A DNA stretch of 64,000 nt from Helicobacter rodentium ATCC 700285 (GTDB taxonomy: Bacteria > Campylobacterota > Campylobacteria > Campylobacterales > Helicobacteraceae), in assembly GCF_000687535.1 (NCBI RefSeq), contig NZ_JHWC01000009.1, forward strand, positions 1 through 64,000, written 5' to 3'. Under the pieces are notes generated by a model, which made no database searches, was not told the DNA's origin, and saw only the letters and a program-made list of their open reading frames with translations. Each line of letters starts with the position of its first letter. The stretch's first letter is position 1. Shown here piece by piece: positions 1 to 8,872 of this stretch. The position numbers and the translations under genes are program-made.

Positions 1-95
1 ACCACGACTTCCTACGAAGTCTCGCAATGACAAAGTGGGAAGGTTCATAATGACAGCAGAGTAATCTTGCGATGACGAGGCGGTAAGTATTCCTC
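1..95. repeat. Dispersed intergenic repeat, copy at left edge
   Basis: Positions 1-95 are identical, base for base, to 14418-14512. The unit opens with a hairpin, GACTTC-ctac-GAAGTC, followed by TCGCAATGAC, the signature of the dispersed hairpin family found throughout the gene-free parts of this window. It lies just downstream of the murE stop codon (minus strand). No coding potential is seen. Confidence 0.9.
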
Positions 96-110
96 TATAC
101 AATTTTCATA

Positions 111-1451
111 TTACGAAGCAAGAGATTTAAGAGCCTTTTGCACCTCTTCGCAGTCGTCAAAATGCAGGGTTTCTTTGCCGATGATTTGGTAAGTTTCATC
201 GCCTTTGCCTAGAATCAATAATATTTCATCGCTTTTGAGATTCTTAACCGCCATTGCAATCGCCTTAGCGCGACTTTCTTCTAAGTGGATTTCACGATGA
301 TTTCTTAATTCTTGCGGGATTCCACCTAGAATCTCTTGCATAATGGCACTTGGAATCTCACTGCGTGGATTATCGCTTGTGATATAGAGTTTTTGTGCAT
401 ATTTAGCGGCACATAGCCCCATTTTAGGGCGTTTACTCCTGTCTCTATCGCCTCCTGCGCCAAAGACAACAACGATTTTTTTGTGCAAAAAGGATTGAAA
501 GATTTTTTCCATTCCGTCCTCTGTGTGTGCAAAATCTACAATGATGAGGGGGTTTTGATGCACAACTTGCATTCTGCCTAACACACCGCCAAAATTTTCT
601 AATTTTTCACAAATTTCTCGCAAAGGAAAATCCTCTAGTAGTTTGACTGCACCGATTGCTGCAAGGGCGTTGTAGAGATTGTGTTTGCCAAAAAGTGTGC
701 ATTCAATGTTCGCTTCCTCTTTGCCATAGGCAATTTGTGCGGTGATTCCATTGTTTAGGCTGTAAGCTTTAACATTAAGGGTTGCGGGGGATTCTATGCC
801 ATAAGTGATTGCCTTTTGTGGCGCATAATGCGCATTTGGTTCGTCTTTGTTTAGGAGTTTCAAATGGAGTGGATTAGAAAAAAAGGAATTTTTCACCGCA
901 ATGTAATTTTCTAAAGTCTTGTGGTAATCCAAATGGTCGCTTGTGATATTGGTTAGAATCCGCAAATCAAACTCTAGCCCCTCAATGCGGTTTTGCACGA
1001 TTGCGTGGGAGCTAACCTCCATTATAAAGTGTGTGCAATTTTCTTGCCTTGCCTCGTGGATTGCGCTATAAATTTCTAGCAAACTTGGGGTTGTAAGTCC
1101 TTTGGGACGCTTTTCTTGTCCATTGATAAAGAATCCACGTGTTCCAAGCAGTGCAACAGAGAATCCAAAATCAAGCAATATGGAATAAATCATCGCCGCG
1201 GTGGTGGTTTTGCCATTTGTGCCTGTAATGCCAACAAGTTTTAAGTTTAAATCAAAATAGTTGATTAAATCTTTTGGAGTGATAAAAATTTCAAATCCAT
1301 TTTTCTTTGCGGATTCCACATAATTTTTGTTGCTTTGCGTGATTAAAAAGGCGCAGTTGCTAGGCGTGATGTCTGCGTTAAAGACTTCGCGCGAATCGTC
1401 ACTGATGAAGTGAAGAGTGGGATTATAATCCAAATGGGTAGCTACTCGCAT
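111..1451 (-). CDS. murE: UDP-MurNAc-L-Ala-D-Glu:meso-diaminopimelate ligase MurE
   Basis: This cytoplasmic Mur ligase adds meso-diaminopimelate to UDP-MurNAc-L-Ala-D-Glu in peptidoglycan precursor synthesis. At 446 residues it has the normal family length. The ATP-binding loop GTNGKTTT lies near residues 77-84, the central domain carries the NITSDHLDYH block, and the C-terminal domain has the DNPR motif (within TSDNPRSE) that marks meso-DAP rather than lysine specificity. AAGGA ten bases before the ATG supports the start. It is the last gene of a minus-strand run nfu - helical protein - murE, with 11 bases to the gene before it. The order matches H. pylori HP1492-HP1494 as I recall it. Confidence 0.96.
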   Translation of the reverse strand: MRVATHLDYNPTLHFISDDSREVFNADITPSNCAFLITQSNKNYVESAKKNGFEIFITPKDLINYFDLNLKLVGITGTNGKTTTAAMIYSILLDFGFSVALLGTRGFFINGQEKRPKGLTTPSLLEIYSAIHEARQENCTHFIMEVSSHAIVQNRIEGLEFDLRILTNITSDHLDYHKTLENYIAVKNSFFSNPLHLKLLNKDEPNAHYAPQKAITYGIESPATLNVKAYSLNNGITAQIAYGKEEANIECTLFGKHNLYNALAAIGAVKLLEDFPLREICEKLENFGGVLGRMQVVHQNPLIIVDFAHTEDGMEKIFQSFLHKKIVVVFGAGGDRDRSKRPKMGLCAAKYAQKLYITSDNPRSEIPSAIMQEILGGIPQELRNHREIHLEESRAKAIAMAVKNLKSDEILLILGKGDETYQIIGKETLHFDDCEEVQKALKSLAS

Positions 1452-1462
1452 AGATTTCCTTA

Positions 1463-2062
1463 TTAATTTATTTTTTTGTTTTGCAGGATTTGCTGATAAA
1501 GACGCATAAAATCTTTATCATAAAACAATAAATTTCCCGCGTTTTCAAAATAATTGATTGCAATCTCTTCAAATCCAAACTTTACTAAATTACGCACAAA
1601 AATCAAAAATTCACTTTTGCTAGTAAAAATAATCTTGGAGCTAAACATTAAATCCTCAAAAGCTTCTTTGAAGCCAACTTTTGCGGAATGAATTTCAAAA
1701 TCCTCATACAAGATTCCATCATTTTTATCCACTTCTGCTTCTTGCAAACTCCAAATTGCAAGATTGAGAGCATAAAGATTTTTATCAAAATTTTCAATCA
1801 TTTCTAAAATGACTTTTTCTGCTTCTTGGTTGCTTTTGTTGCAGATTACTTGATAATACTCAAACAAAGCGCGCGCTTCATCTTCGTATTCTAATGCCAT
1901 ATCTGCAAGTGTGCCGAGCATATTTAAATGTAGCGATTCTTTCTCGTTTAAACAATCTAGTAAAATCTGCGCATAAGATAGAATCTCCAAAACATATAAA
2001 TATTGTCGTTTGTTGAAAGCGAGTTTAGCTTTTCTCTTGAAATATGCAAAGTCTTTTGCCAT
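1463..2062 (-). CDS. Conserved hypothetical helical protein between nfu and murE
   Basis: I do not recognise a named family. The product is about 199 residues, charged and apparently all-helical, with Leu/Ala/Tyr-rich amphipathic stretches (for example LAFNKRQYLYVLEILSYA) resembling TPR-type helix pairs. No signal peptide or membrane segment is seen. The reading frame is open to 2125, but the ATG at 2062 (MAKDFAYFKRK) is preferred because AAGG lies six bases upstream; the ATG at 2095 has no ribosome binding site and would overlap nfu. The position matches H. pylori HP1493, also uncharacterised. It probably shares a transcript with nfu and murE. Confidence 0.75.
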   Translation of the reverse strand: MAKDFAYFKRKAKLAFNKRQYLYVLEILSYAQILLDCLNEKESLHLNMLGTLADMALEYEDEARALFEYYQVICNKSNQEAEKVILEMIENFDKNLYALNLAIWSLQEAEVDKNDGILYEDFEIHSAKVGFKEAFEDLMFSSKIIFTSKSEFLIFVRNLVKFGFEEIAINYFENAGNLLFYDKDFMRLYQQILQNKKIN

Positions 2063-2084
2063 TGTCAGCCTTAAAGAATTTAGT

Positions 2085-2330
2085 TTATGGGACATTAATA
2101 ATTTCAATGTCAGGGTGAATATCATTTTTCAATGTGCGTTCAATGCCAAATTTTAAGGTTTGTGCGCTACTTGGACAACCCTTACATGCACCGATAAGAC
2201 GCACAAAAACTTTGCCATTCTCAATTTTAATGAGTGTAACATTTCCGCCATCTTTTATAAGCATTGGGCGGACTTTGTCAATACTCTTTTCTACGGGTTT
2301 TAACAATTCTTCATCACTAAAGGGAAGCAT
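2085..2330 (-). CDS. NifU C-terminal-domain protein (Nfu-type Fe-S scaffold/carrier)
   Basis: This 81-residue protein consists only of the Nfu domain found at the C terminus of NifU. The motif GACKGCPSS places the cluster-binding cysteines at 49 and 52 in CxxC spacing, and the DGGN element near residue 27 is also typical. Such proteins bind a [4Fe-4S] cluster at a dimer interface and pass it to target enzymes in the cytosol. It is the first gene of the minus-strand nfu - helical - murE group and diverges from frdCAB, whose products need Fe-S clusters; that proximity may be coincidental. The start has an AAGGAAAAATT leader. Confidence 0.92.
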   Translation of the reverse strand: MLPFSDEELLKPVEKSIDKVRPMLIKDGGNVTLIKIENGKVFVRLIGACKGCPSSAQTLKFGIERTLKNDIHPDIEIINVP

Positions 2331-2448
2331 AATTTTTCCTTAATTTTAAAATTTAAAATTTTATCAAAGATGCGATAATACTTAAGTTTTCTTAAAGTTG
2401 TAATAAAAAACTTCTTTAATATTTAATATAATTTTATCTAAAATGTTT

Positions 2449-2454
2449 TATAAT
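2449..2454 (+). promoter_or_regulatory. -10 element of the frdCAB operon
   Basis: A perfect TATAAT lies about 70 bases before the frdC ATG, with a TG a few bases upstream in a very AT-rich stretch and no clear -35. This is the usual Helicobacter/Campylobacter vegetative promoter style. It implies a leader of about 60 bases. Confidence 0.6.
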
Positions 2455-2524
2455 GTTGAGATTTCTTAGGTTTTATGCGGTGTGCGAAAGCATTGTGATA
2501 TATTTCTACTTTTTAGGAGGATTT

Positions 2525-3256
2525 ATGCAAAATGATGAAGTAGTGATTGAGAGTTATTTAAAGGTAACTTCAGAGCGCAAAAAAAGACGAAATCCTGCGC
2601 GTTGGGATATGTTACAAAGTATTACAGGAGCTATTTTAGCGATTTTTATTTTGTTTCATATGTGTTTTACATCTTCTATTATGTTGGGGCAAGACGCATT
2701 TAATGCGGTTGTGCATTTTAGTGAAGGATCATTTATTTTTGGTGGAAATGGGATTCCGCTTTTAACAACTTTAGTGGTTGTTATCATTAGCGTTGTATTT
2801 GTAGCCCACGCATTTTTGGCGATGAGAAAATTCCCTGCAAACTTCCAGCAGTTTATGATTTTTAAAACACATAAATCTTTGATGAAGCATTGTGATACAA
2901 CGCTTTGGTGGATTCAGTTTTTAACAGGATTTGCATTGTTTTTCTTGGGTGGTGCGCATTTGGTTACGATTCTTTTTAATTCCACAGATATTAATGCGAT
3001 TACTTCTGCGTCAAGATTTGTCAATGGTAATTTAGCGGAATTTTATCTTGTTTTATTGGTGGTTATGGTGTTGCACGCAAGCATTGGAATGTATCGCTTG
3101 ATTATCAAATGGGTTCCACTTGAAGCACCAACAACAGCGCAAAGCAATGTCAAGCGCAAAAATGTTAAGATTGCTGTATTTGCAGTATTTATCGTTTTAG
3201 GGGTGATTGCATTTATCGCGGACTTCACTTGGATTGCCTTAGGCAAAAGTCTATAA
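2525..3256 (+). CDS. frdC: Fumarate reductase diheme cytochrome b subunit FrdC
   Basis: FrdC is the membrane anchor of quinol:fumarate reductase. It carries two haem b groups that take electrons from menaquinol to FrdB. The 243-residue product has five hydrophobic segments and conserved histidines suited to haem ligation (ILFHMCF, VAHAFLA, GAHLVTI, LHASIGMYR), as in the Wolinella succinogenes diheme enzyme. The frame is open from 2453, but the ATG at 2525 is chosen because AGGAGG lies four bases before it and the protein then starts at the expected cytoplasmic N terminus. frdA follows after 11 bases. Fumarate respiration is a core energy pathway in this group. Confidence 0.95.
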   Translation: MQNDEVVIESYLKVTSERKKRRNPARWDMLQSITGAILAIFILFHMCFTSSIMLGQDAFNAVVHFSEGSFIFGGNGIPLLTTLVVVIISVVFVAHAFLAMRKFPANFQQFMIFKTHKSLMKHCDTTLWWIQFLTGFALFFLGGAHLVTILFNSTDINAITSASRFVNGNLAEFYLVLLVVMVLHASIGMYRLIIKWVPLEAPTTAQSNVKRKNVKIAVFAVFIVLGVIAFIADFTWIALGKSL

Positions 3257-3267
3257 AGGAGAGATAA

Positions 3268-5241
3268 ATGAAAATAGTATATAGTGATGCATTAGTCATT
3301 GGTGGAGGTTTGGCAGGATTGCGTGCAGCAGTAGCCTGTAAGCAAAAGGGATTAAGCACGATTGTTTTAAGTTTAATTCCGGTTAAAAGAAGCCACTCTG
3401 CAGCGGCGCAAGGCGGTATGCAAGCAAGTCTTGGGAACTCCAAAATGAGTGATGGAGACAACGAGGATTTACACTTTGCAGATACCGTAAAAGGAAGTGA
3501 TTGGGGTTGCGACCAAAAAGTTGCAAGAATGTTTGTTACTACAGCTCCTAAAGCGATTCGTCAATTAGCAGCGTGGGGAGTGCCTTGGACTAGAATCAAA
3601 AAGGGCGATAGAACAGCAGTTATTAATGCTCAAAAGACAACCATTACTGAAGAGGATTTTAGACACGGATTAATTCATTCCCGTGACTTTGGTGGAACCA
3701 AAAAATGGAGAACTTGTTATACAGCAGACGCGACAGGACATTCTATGTTGTTTGCAGTAGCAAATGAAGCTTTAAAAAATGGTGTGGATATTCACGATAG
3801 AAAAGAAGCGATTGCTCTAATCCACCATAATAATCGCTGCTATGGTGCGATTGTGCGTGATTTGGTTAGTGGAGAGTTGATTGGGTATGTTGCAAGAGGA
3901 ACATTGATTGCAACAGGTGGATATGGTAGAATCTACAAAGATACAACCAATGCCGTAATTTGTGAGGGAATCGGAACTGCAATCGCATTAGAAACTGGAA
4001 TTGCAAAATTAGGAAATATGGAAGCGGTGCAATTTCACCCAACCGGATTGTTTCCAAGTGGAATCTTGCTAACAGAAGGTTGTCGTGGAGACGGCGGGGT
4101 TTTGCGTGATGTAGATGGATACCGCTTTATGCCAGATTATGAGCCAGAGAAAAAAGAGCTTGCAAGCCGTGATGTTGTTTCAAGAAGAATGATTCAAAGA
4201 ATCCGCGAAGGTAAAGGTGTAAGCTCTCCTTATGGTGAGCATTTATGGCTTGATATTTCAATCTTGGGACGCAAACATATTGAAACAAACTTGCGTGATG
4301 TGCAAGAAATTTGTGAATGTTTTGCCGGAATTGATCCTGCGGAAAAATGGGCTCCAGTGAAGCCAATGCAACACTATTGTATGGGTGGAATCCGCACAAA
4401 TGCTAAGGGAGAAACTGCATTAAAAGGGTTATTTTCAGCTGGTGAAGCTGCGTGTTGGGATTTACACGGATTTAACCGCTTAGGTGGAAACTCTGTGAGT
4501 GAAGCGGTGGTTAGCGGTATGATTATTGGAGATTATTTTGCAGAAAACTGCTTAGGTTCTCACGCAGACATTGAAACAAAACTTGTAGAAGAATGTATTG
4601 AGAAGCAACAAAAATATCTTCAAAGTATCTTGGACAATACCGGAACAGAAAATGTTTTTGAAATCAAAGACAGAATGAAACAGATTATGGGTGATAAAGT
4701 TGGAATCTTTAGAGATGGGGAACATTTGGCTTCTGCTGTGAGTGAGTTGGAACAACTTTATATTCGTAGCAAAAATATCGGAATCAAAACTAAACGCCTT
4801 TCAGCAAATCCTGAACTAGAGGAAGCTTATCGTGTGCCAAAAATGTTGAAAATTGCTCTTTGTGTTGCTAAAGGTGCATTGGATAGAACAGAATCCCGCG
4901 GAGCGCATAGTCGTGAGGATTATCCAAAGAGAGATGATCAAAATTGGTTGAAGCGCACATTGGCGAGTTGGGAAGATCCAAACCAAACATTACCTACATT
5001 AACTTATGAAGCACTAGATATTGCGACAATGGAAATGGCTCCCGGATTCCGCGGATATGGTGCAAAGGGTATGATTATTGAGAATCCAGAAAGCTTAAAG
5101 CGTCAAGAACAAATTGATAAAATTCGCTCGGATATGGAAGCACAAGGTAAAGATCGCTATGAAATCCAAGAAGCCTTAATGCCATTTGAATTGCAACCAT
5201 ATTATAAAGCGCGCAATGAAAGAATAGGAGATAAACAATGA
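3268..5241 (+). CDS. frdA: Fumarate reductase flavoprotein subunit FrdA
   Basis: FrdA is the catalytic subunit reducing fumarate to succinate at the cytoplasmic face. The N terminus has the dinucleotide fold GGGLAGLRA (residues 12-20), and the [10 protein letters not shown] motif places the FAD-linking histidine at residue 43, as in W. succinogenes. The HPTG active-site block and the late HYCMGG and NRLGGNS motifs are present. The length of 657 residues is normal. GGAGAG precedes the ATG. The stop codon overlaps the frdB start in an ATGA arrangement, indicating translational coupling. Succinate dehydrogenase is the only close alternative, but the diheme FrdC and gene order C-A-B favour fumarate reductase. 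Confidence 0.97.
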   Translation: MKIVYSDALVIGGGLAGLRAAVACKQKGLSTIVLSLIPVKRSHSAAAQGGMQASLGNSKMSDGDNEDLHFADTVKGSDWGCDQKVARMFVTTAPKAIRQLAAWGVPWTRIKKGDRTAVINAQKTTITEEDFRHGLIHSRDFGGTKKWRTCYTADATGHSMLFAVANEALKNGVDIHDRKEAIALIHHNNRCYGAIVRDLVSGELIGYVARGTLIATGGYGRIYKDTTNAVICEGIGTAIALETGIAKLGNMEAVQFHPTGLFPSGILLTEGCRGDGGVLRDVDGYRFMPDYEPEKKELASRDVVSRRMIQRIREGKGVSSPYGEHLWLDISILGRKHIETNLRDVQEICECFAGIDPAEKWAPVKPMQHYCMGGIRTNAKGETALKGLFSAGEAACWDLHGFNRLGGNSVSEAVVSGMIIGDYFAENCLGSHADIETKLVEECIEKQQKYLQSILDNTGTENVFEIKDRMKQIMGDKVGIFRDGEHLASAVSELEQLYIRSKNIGIKTKRLSANPELEEAYRVPKMLKIALCVAKGALDRTESRGAHSREDYPKRDDQNWLKRTLASWEDPNQTLPTLTYEALDIATMEMAPGFRGYGAKGMIIENPESLKRQEQIDKIRSDMEAQGKDRYEIQEALMPFELQPYYKARNERIGDKQ

Positions 5242-5984
5242 GTGGAGCTGTTGAGAGTAGCAATAGAGAATTAACAATTAGAGTGTTGAAGTTTAATCCC
5301 AATAGTGCAGTATCTAAGCCGCACTTCGCAGAATATAAACTCAAAGAAGCGCATTCTATGACGGTTTTTATCGTATTGAATATGATTCGTGAGCAGTATG
5401 ATCCTGATTTAAGCTTTGACTTTGTGTGTCGTGCGGGGATTTGTGGAAGCTGTGGAATGATGATTAATGGGCGTCCAAGACTTGCGTGTAGAACATTGAC
5501 AAAAGATTTTCCTGATGGTGTAATTACTTTAATGCCATTGCCTGCATTTAAGCTTCTCAAAGACTTATCTGTGGATACAGGAAATTGGATGAATGGAATG
5601 AGCAAACGCGTAGAAAGCTGGATTCACGCACAAGAAAAAAGCGAAGAGCATATGTGTCAGATTGAAGAGCGCGTAGAGCCTGAAGTTGCTGCAGAAGTTT
5701 TTGAGCTTGATCGTTGTATTGAGTGTGGTTGTTGTATTGCTTCTTGTGGAACAAAACTTATGCGTGAAGATTTCGTAGGTGCTGCGGGATTCAATCGTGT
5801 TGTAAGATTTATGCTAGACCCACACGATGAGCGCACAGATTCAGATTTTTATGAGTTGGTTGGTGATGATAATGGTGTGTTTGGTTGTATGAGCTTACTT
5901 GCTTGCCACGATGTTTGCCCTAAAAACTTACCATTGCAAAGCAAAATTGCTTACCTAAGACGCAAAATGGCGACTGCAAAGTAA
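5238..5984 (+). CDS. frdB: Fumarate reductase iron-sulfur subunit FrdB
   Basis: FrdB wires haem b in FrdC to FAD in FrdA through three Fe-S clusters. The ferredoxin-like N-terminal domain holds CRAGICGSC with C64, C69, C72 and a fourth ligand at C84 for the [2Fe-2S] cluster. The C-terminal domain holds [11 protein letters not shown] (from C158) and [12 protein letters not shown] for the [4Fe-4S] and [3Fe-4S] clusters. It has 248 residues, normal for the family. It overlaps frdA by four bases. A strong intrinsic terminator follows 10 bases after the stop codon, closing the operon before tRNA-Ser. Confidence 0.97.
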   Translation: MSGAVESSNRELTIRVLKFNPNSAVSKPHFAEYKLKEAHSMTVFIVLNMIREQYDPDLSFDFVCRAGICGSCGMMINGRPRLACRTLTKDFPDGVITLMPLPAFKLLKDLSVDTGNWMNGMSKRVESWIHAQEKSEEHMCQIEERVEPEVAAEVFELDRCIECGCCIASCGTKLMREDFVGAAGFNRVVRFMLDPHDERTDSDFYELVGDDNGVFGCMSLLACHDVCPKNLPLQSKIAYLRRKMATAK

Positions 5985-5994
5985 AATTTCTATA

Positions 5995-6040
5995 AATCTT
6001 GGAATCTTTTTTGGATTCCAAGATTACATTTATTTTTTTA
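5995..6040 (+). terminator. Intrinsic terminator of frdCAB
   Basis: A 12-bp perfect stem pairs AATCTTGGAATC (5995-6006) with GATTCCAAGATT (6014-6025) around a 7-base loop. T-rich sequence follows (ATTTATTTTTTTATT). It sits between frdB and tRNA-Ser. Confidence 0.85.
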
Positions 6041-6062
6041 TTGTATAATTCTATCCTTTTTT

Positions 6063-6150
6063 AGAGAGGTGTCCGAGTGGTTGAAGGAGCACGCCTGGAA
6101 CGCGTGTAAGGTGCAAGCCTTCGAGGGTTCGAATCCCTTCCTCTCTGCCA
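6063..6150 (+). tRNA. tRNA-Ser (anticodon GGA)
   Basis: An 88-base cloverleaf with acceptor stem AGAGAGG pairing CCTCTCT, discriminator G and encoded CCA. The anticodon loop CTGGAAC gives anticodon GGA (reads TCC/TCT). A long variable arm (GTAAGGTGCAAGCCTTCG) identifies a class II tRNA, and GGTTCGAATCC forms the T arm. Confidence 0.97.
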
Positions 6151-6387
6151 TTAGTATTTTACAAATTTCCTTAGAATCCTCAATTCTAGCTTTAGCAATT
6201 TGCTTTTACAAGTCCATAATCTTAAATCCTCTCCATAACTAATGTGTTTGTCATTGCAAGATTTCATTTTGTAACAAATATAAGAGAAAGTTTAAAAATT
6301 TTTACCTTTTTAGTTGGTTTTAATTTTGATTTGATAATAAAGATGCTTTAATTTATAAATTAAATTGGAGCATTAGTATTTTTTTTA

Positions 6388-6666
6388 ATAAAGAAAAATT
6401 ATAAAAAAGTTATTTTTAGTTTATTGGTTGTTTCATCTTTGGTAAGTATCTCGTATGCAGAGGATTGGTTGTCATTATTTTTTGGTAGTCTATTTGGTAA
6501 TAATGTGCAGGAAAATTTCAATGCAGAGGAAATACGACAAGAGGATAGGAGAATTAGCTTTGAGACAAACAATAGCAAAATCTACGCAAATGCTTGGAAA
6601 AAATATCAAAATAACCCCAATAGATGCCCTATAAATCGGTGGGGACAGCCTATGTGTAAATTTTAA
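6388..6666 (+). CDS. Small exported hypothetical protein with abnormal start
   Basis: I do not recognise the family. From codon 6391 the frame reads KKNYKKVIFSLLVVSS followed by LVSISYA-EDW, a textbook signal peptide with a predicted cleavage after SYA. The mature part is about 68 residues, polar, with two cysteines (NRCPINRWGQPMCKF at the end). The codon where a start should be (6388) is ATA, not ATG. The first ordinary alternative start, TTG at 6424, would delete the positively charged signal n-region and has no ribosome binding site. A run of eight T (6379-6386) lies just upstream. It is therefore either a rare ATA-started gene, a recently broken gene, or one with a shifted leader. The next gene follows after nine bases. 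Confidence 0.5.
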   Translation: MKKNYKKVIFSLLVVSSLVSISYAEDWLSLFFGSLFGNNVQENFNAEEIRQEDRRISFETNNSKIYANAWKKYQNNPNRCPINRWGQPMCKF

Positions 6667-6675
6667 AGGAATACA

Positions 6676-7611
6676 ATGATTGTCAATAACGCTTCTAGTG
6701 TAGCGGTAAATAGTTCTATTCTTGCACCCACAAATCTTAAAAGCCTCTCCAAATTACAAGAGGAGGAAAAAACAGATTCTCCTCTTGATTTAAAAAATCT
6801 CTCAAAAGATAAGGTGGTTGTAGTGTTTGATGACGCAGTCAGTGGCAATCGCTATGGCATTGAAATTACTAGAGAGAATTTGCAAAGGCTACAAGAGAAG
6901 TTTGAGACAAACAACTTCTATCAACGCAAAGATAGCACGATTCGCCTCAATGGCAAAGCGGAATCCTATGTCAGTGGTTGGTTTGGTGAAGTGGCTTATA
7001 ATATGGAGGCGTTGAAAGCAGAAACGAATAGTGAGGGTAAATTCACAGCAAAAGGGAAAGAATCCATCAAAGATGATTTTTATTTTTCGCTTGAAGCAGA
7101 GGAGACGGGAGCGGGTTATATCGCGGGTAATTTTGAAGTTACACAGCATATTGCATACAAAGCAGGAAAATATGAGAGTATTGATGCAATGATAAATCAA
7201 CTCATCACAGAGGATAGGGATTTTAATGGTGTGGTAAGCGTGAGCGAGCATTTCTCTAAGCCGGGCGAATTGCAAAGGGCGATTTCTGATACCATAGAAA
7301 GTGGAAAATGCAAGAATTGCGAAAAAACCCTACTTGAAAAACTTAAGGATTTAGAAAAATTAGGAATCAAAAGCAACAGGGATTCTAAAGATGAGGCAAT
7401 GCGATTGCTTTCTAGGCTTAGGCAAAGTGGCAATGTAGAATCGCTAAATATCAAAGAGCAAGAATTGTTAAAAAAGTATTTTGCAAGTGAGGTGGAGAGA
7501 ATCAAAAATGAGGAATCCAAAACAGAGAGACAATCTTTCCATCAAGCCATCGTTTGTTTTGCAGAAAAAATTTATTCCAATGAGAGTTTAGCTTTAAATC
7601 TCAAAGTTTAA
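6676..7611 (+). CDS. Hypothetical 311-residue protein
   Basis: No family is recognised. AAAGGA before the ATG gives a clean start. The protein begins with a Ser/Asn-rich stretch (MIVNNASSVAVNSS) and has no signal peptide or membrane segment. A middle region contains GWFGEVAYNMEAL and acidic stretches, a CKNC pair lies near residue 215, and the last third is strongly helical and charged (Lys/Glu-rich). It follows the small exported protein by nine bases, probably in one transcript, and is closed by a bidirectional hairpin shared with the convergent sodC. Possible roles, such as a secreted or flagellum-exported protein, are unsupported beyond the lack of a signal peptide. Confidence 0.7.
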   Translation: MIVNNASSVAVNSSILAPTNLKSLSKLQEEEKTDSPLDLKNLSKDKVVVVFDDAVSGNRYGIEITRENLQRLQEKFETNNFYQRKDSTIRLNGKAESYVSGWFGEVAYNMEALKAETNSEGKFTAKGKESIKDDFYFSLEAEETGAGYIAGNFEVTQHIAYKAGKYESIDAMINQLITEDRDFNGVVSVSEHFSKPGELQRAISDTIESGKCKNCEKTLLEKLKDLEKLGIKSNRDSKDEAMRLLSRLRQSGNVESLNIKEQELLKKYFASEVERIKNEESKTERQSFHQAIVCFAEKIYSNESLALNLKV

Positions 7612-7623
7612 ATTTATTTAAGT

Positions 7624-7649
7624 TTGCTAGAATCCTAAGATTCTAGCAA
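7624..7649. terminator. Bidirectional hairpin terminator
   Basis: TTGCTAGAATC (7624-7634) pairs perfectly with GATTCTAGCAA (7639-7649) around a four-base loop. It lies between the convergent 311-residue gene and sodC, with AT-rich sequence on both sides, so it can serve both strands. Confidence 0.75.
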
Positions 7650-7655
7650 GTTAGA

Positions 7656-8210
7656 CTATTTAATCACTCCGCAAACCATTCTAGCACCACCTCCACCAAG
7701 TGCTGCAGGAGTATCGTGGTGATTGTCTCCTCCTACGTGAATCATTAAAGAATGGTTTTTTAATTCTGCTAAAGTTTTGATTTTGGGGGATAGAACGGGA
7801 TTGTTTGCTACACCTTTTTCATCTACATAAAGTGCAGGTAAATCCCCAATGTGTCCTTTATCGCTCCAAGGATAAGAGTGTGCATTTGTCTTATATTTAT
7901 CCCAATGCCCTCCAGCTTTCATTCCTAAGCCTTTTTCTGTTGCACCACAATCAGGATTTTCGTGGATATGGAATCCGTGCAAACCACTTGCAATGCCTTG
8001 TAGGTTTGGATAGAATGCGACACCATATTTTGTTTCTACGGCGATAACTTCGCCTACATTTTTGTTGCCCTCTTGGCTTAAAGCCTCCATTGGAATCACC
8101 AAATGATTTTTTTCATCTTTTGGGTTATAAAGGTCAGCAGCAAAAGCCATACTAGAGGCTAACCCGATTCCAAGTGCAGTTGTCAATGTTGTTGTAAGAA
8201 GTTTTTTCAT
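7656..8210 (-). CDS. sodC: Periplasmic Cu/Zn superoxide dismutase SodC
   Basis: SodC converts superoxide to hydrogen peroxide and oxygen in the periplasm. The 184-residue precursor has a signal peptide ([15 protein letters not shown] ... SSMAFA-AD). Copper/zinc ligands are in [16 protein letters not shown], and the late [18 protein letters not shown] block; C-terminal MVCGVIK supplies the second cysteine of the structural disulfide. Family length is normal. A TGTTATAAT extended -10 on the minus strand (8242-8250) and AAGGA before the ATG indicate its own transcript. H. pylori and C. jejuni are known for a cytoplasmic iron SodB instead, so a SodC here adds an extracytoplasmic oxidant defence. 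Confidence 0.96.
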   Translation of the reverse strand: MKKLLTTTLTTALGIGLASSMAFAADLYNPKDEKNHLVIPMEALSQEGNKNVGEVIAVETKYGVAFYPNLQGIASGLHGFHIHENPDCGATEKGLGMKAGGHWDKYKTNAHSYPWSDKGHIGDLPALYVDEKGVANNPVLSPKIKTLAELKNHSLMIHVGGDNHHDTPAALGGGGARMVCGVIK

Positions 8211-8241
8211 TGTTTTTCCTTATATGTTAATTTAGGTTTTA

Positions 8242-8250
8242 ATTATAACA
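8242..8250 (-). promoter_or_regulatory. Extended -10 promoter of sodC
   Basis: The minus strand reads TATGTTATAATTAAA; TGTTATAAT matches the extended -10 (TGnTATAAT) about 32 bases before the sodC ATG. Confidence 0.6.
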
Positions 8251-8272
8251 TATTCACTAAGGTTTAGTTTTA

Positions 8273-8872
8273 TTAAATTGCACTTCCTTCATTGTTTTCT
8301 TTGTTTTGTATTGCATTATTGGGTTGTGGCGATTCTTTCTCCTCTTCAAAAGGAGGTCCTTTTTGCAATAATTGCGTAAGTGTAGCGGCTTTTTGTGGCG
8401 TCATTTTGGATAAAATTTTGCTCATTACTTTTGTATCAAGCGCATAGAGAATCCCTGCCGCTTCTGCATCAGGCAAAGATTCTAGGATTGCGGCAGATTT
8501 GGAATCTTTCATACCTGCATAAGTTTCGCCTACCTTGCTTTGTGTTGCCCCTCTGATTTGTTTTAAGATTTCTTCATTACGCTTTACTAAACGCGCAATT
8601 TTTGCTTCCCTTTCCTCCATTTCTTTCTGTGCATTATTTAACGCAATTTCTCGTTTTTTTAAATCTGCTTCCTTTTGGTCTAAGACATTTTGGGTTGCAC
8701 TTTGTAAGGCTTGTAAGGCTTGTTGTTGCTCATCAATTCTTTCAATTTCTTTGATGATTTCTGCTTTGCGTTGCTCAAAGATAATATTGCAATCAATGAC
8801 TTCGCGTTGGTTTTCAGCTGCCCATATTGGTAGAATTATAAGAGCTAGTGTAGATAAAATCCATTGTTTCAT
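8273..8872 (-). CDS. Exported coiled-coil protein with MgtE_N-like (MotE-type) domain
   Basis: The 199-residue protein starts with a signal peptide or N-terminal anchor (KQWILSTLALIILPIWAAEN). A long coiled coil of Glu/Lys/Gln/Ala heptads spans about residues 40-110. A compact C-terminal domain follows (ILESLPDAEAAGILYALDTK, then MSKILSKMTPQKAATLTQLL), typical of MgtE_N/MotE proteins associated with flagellar motors. Its ATG overlaps the stop codon of the FliJ-like gene (ATGA). From memory, C. jejuni Cj1496c, a periplasmic glycoprotein downstream of purA, is the positional equivalent. The likely role is in flagellar motor or stator assembly. Confidence 0.8.
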   Translation of the reverse strand: MKQWILSTLALIILPIWAAENQREVIDCNIIFEQRKAEIIKEIERIDEQQQALQALQSATQNVLDQKEADLKKREIALNNAQKEMEEREAKIARLVKRNEEILKQIRGATQSKVGETYAGMKDSKSAAILESLPDAEAAGILYALDTKVMSKILSKMTPQKAATLTQLLQKGPPFEEEKESPQPNNAIQNKENNEGSAI

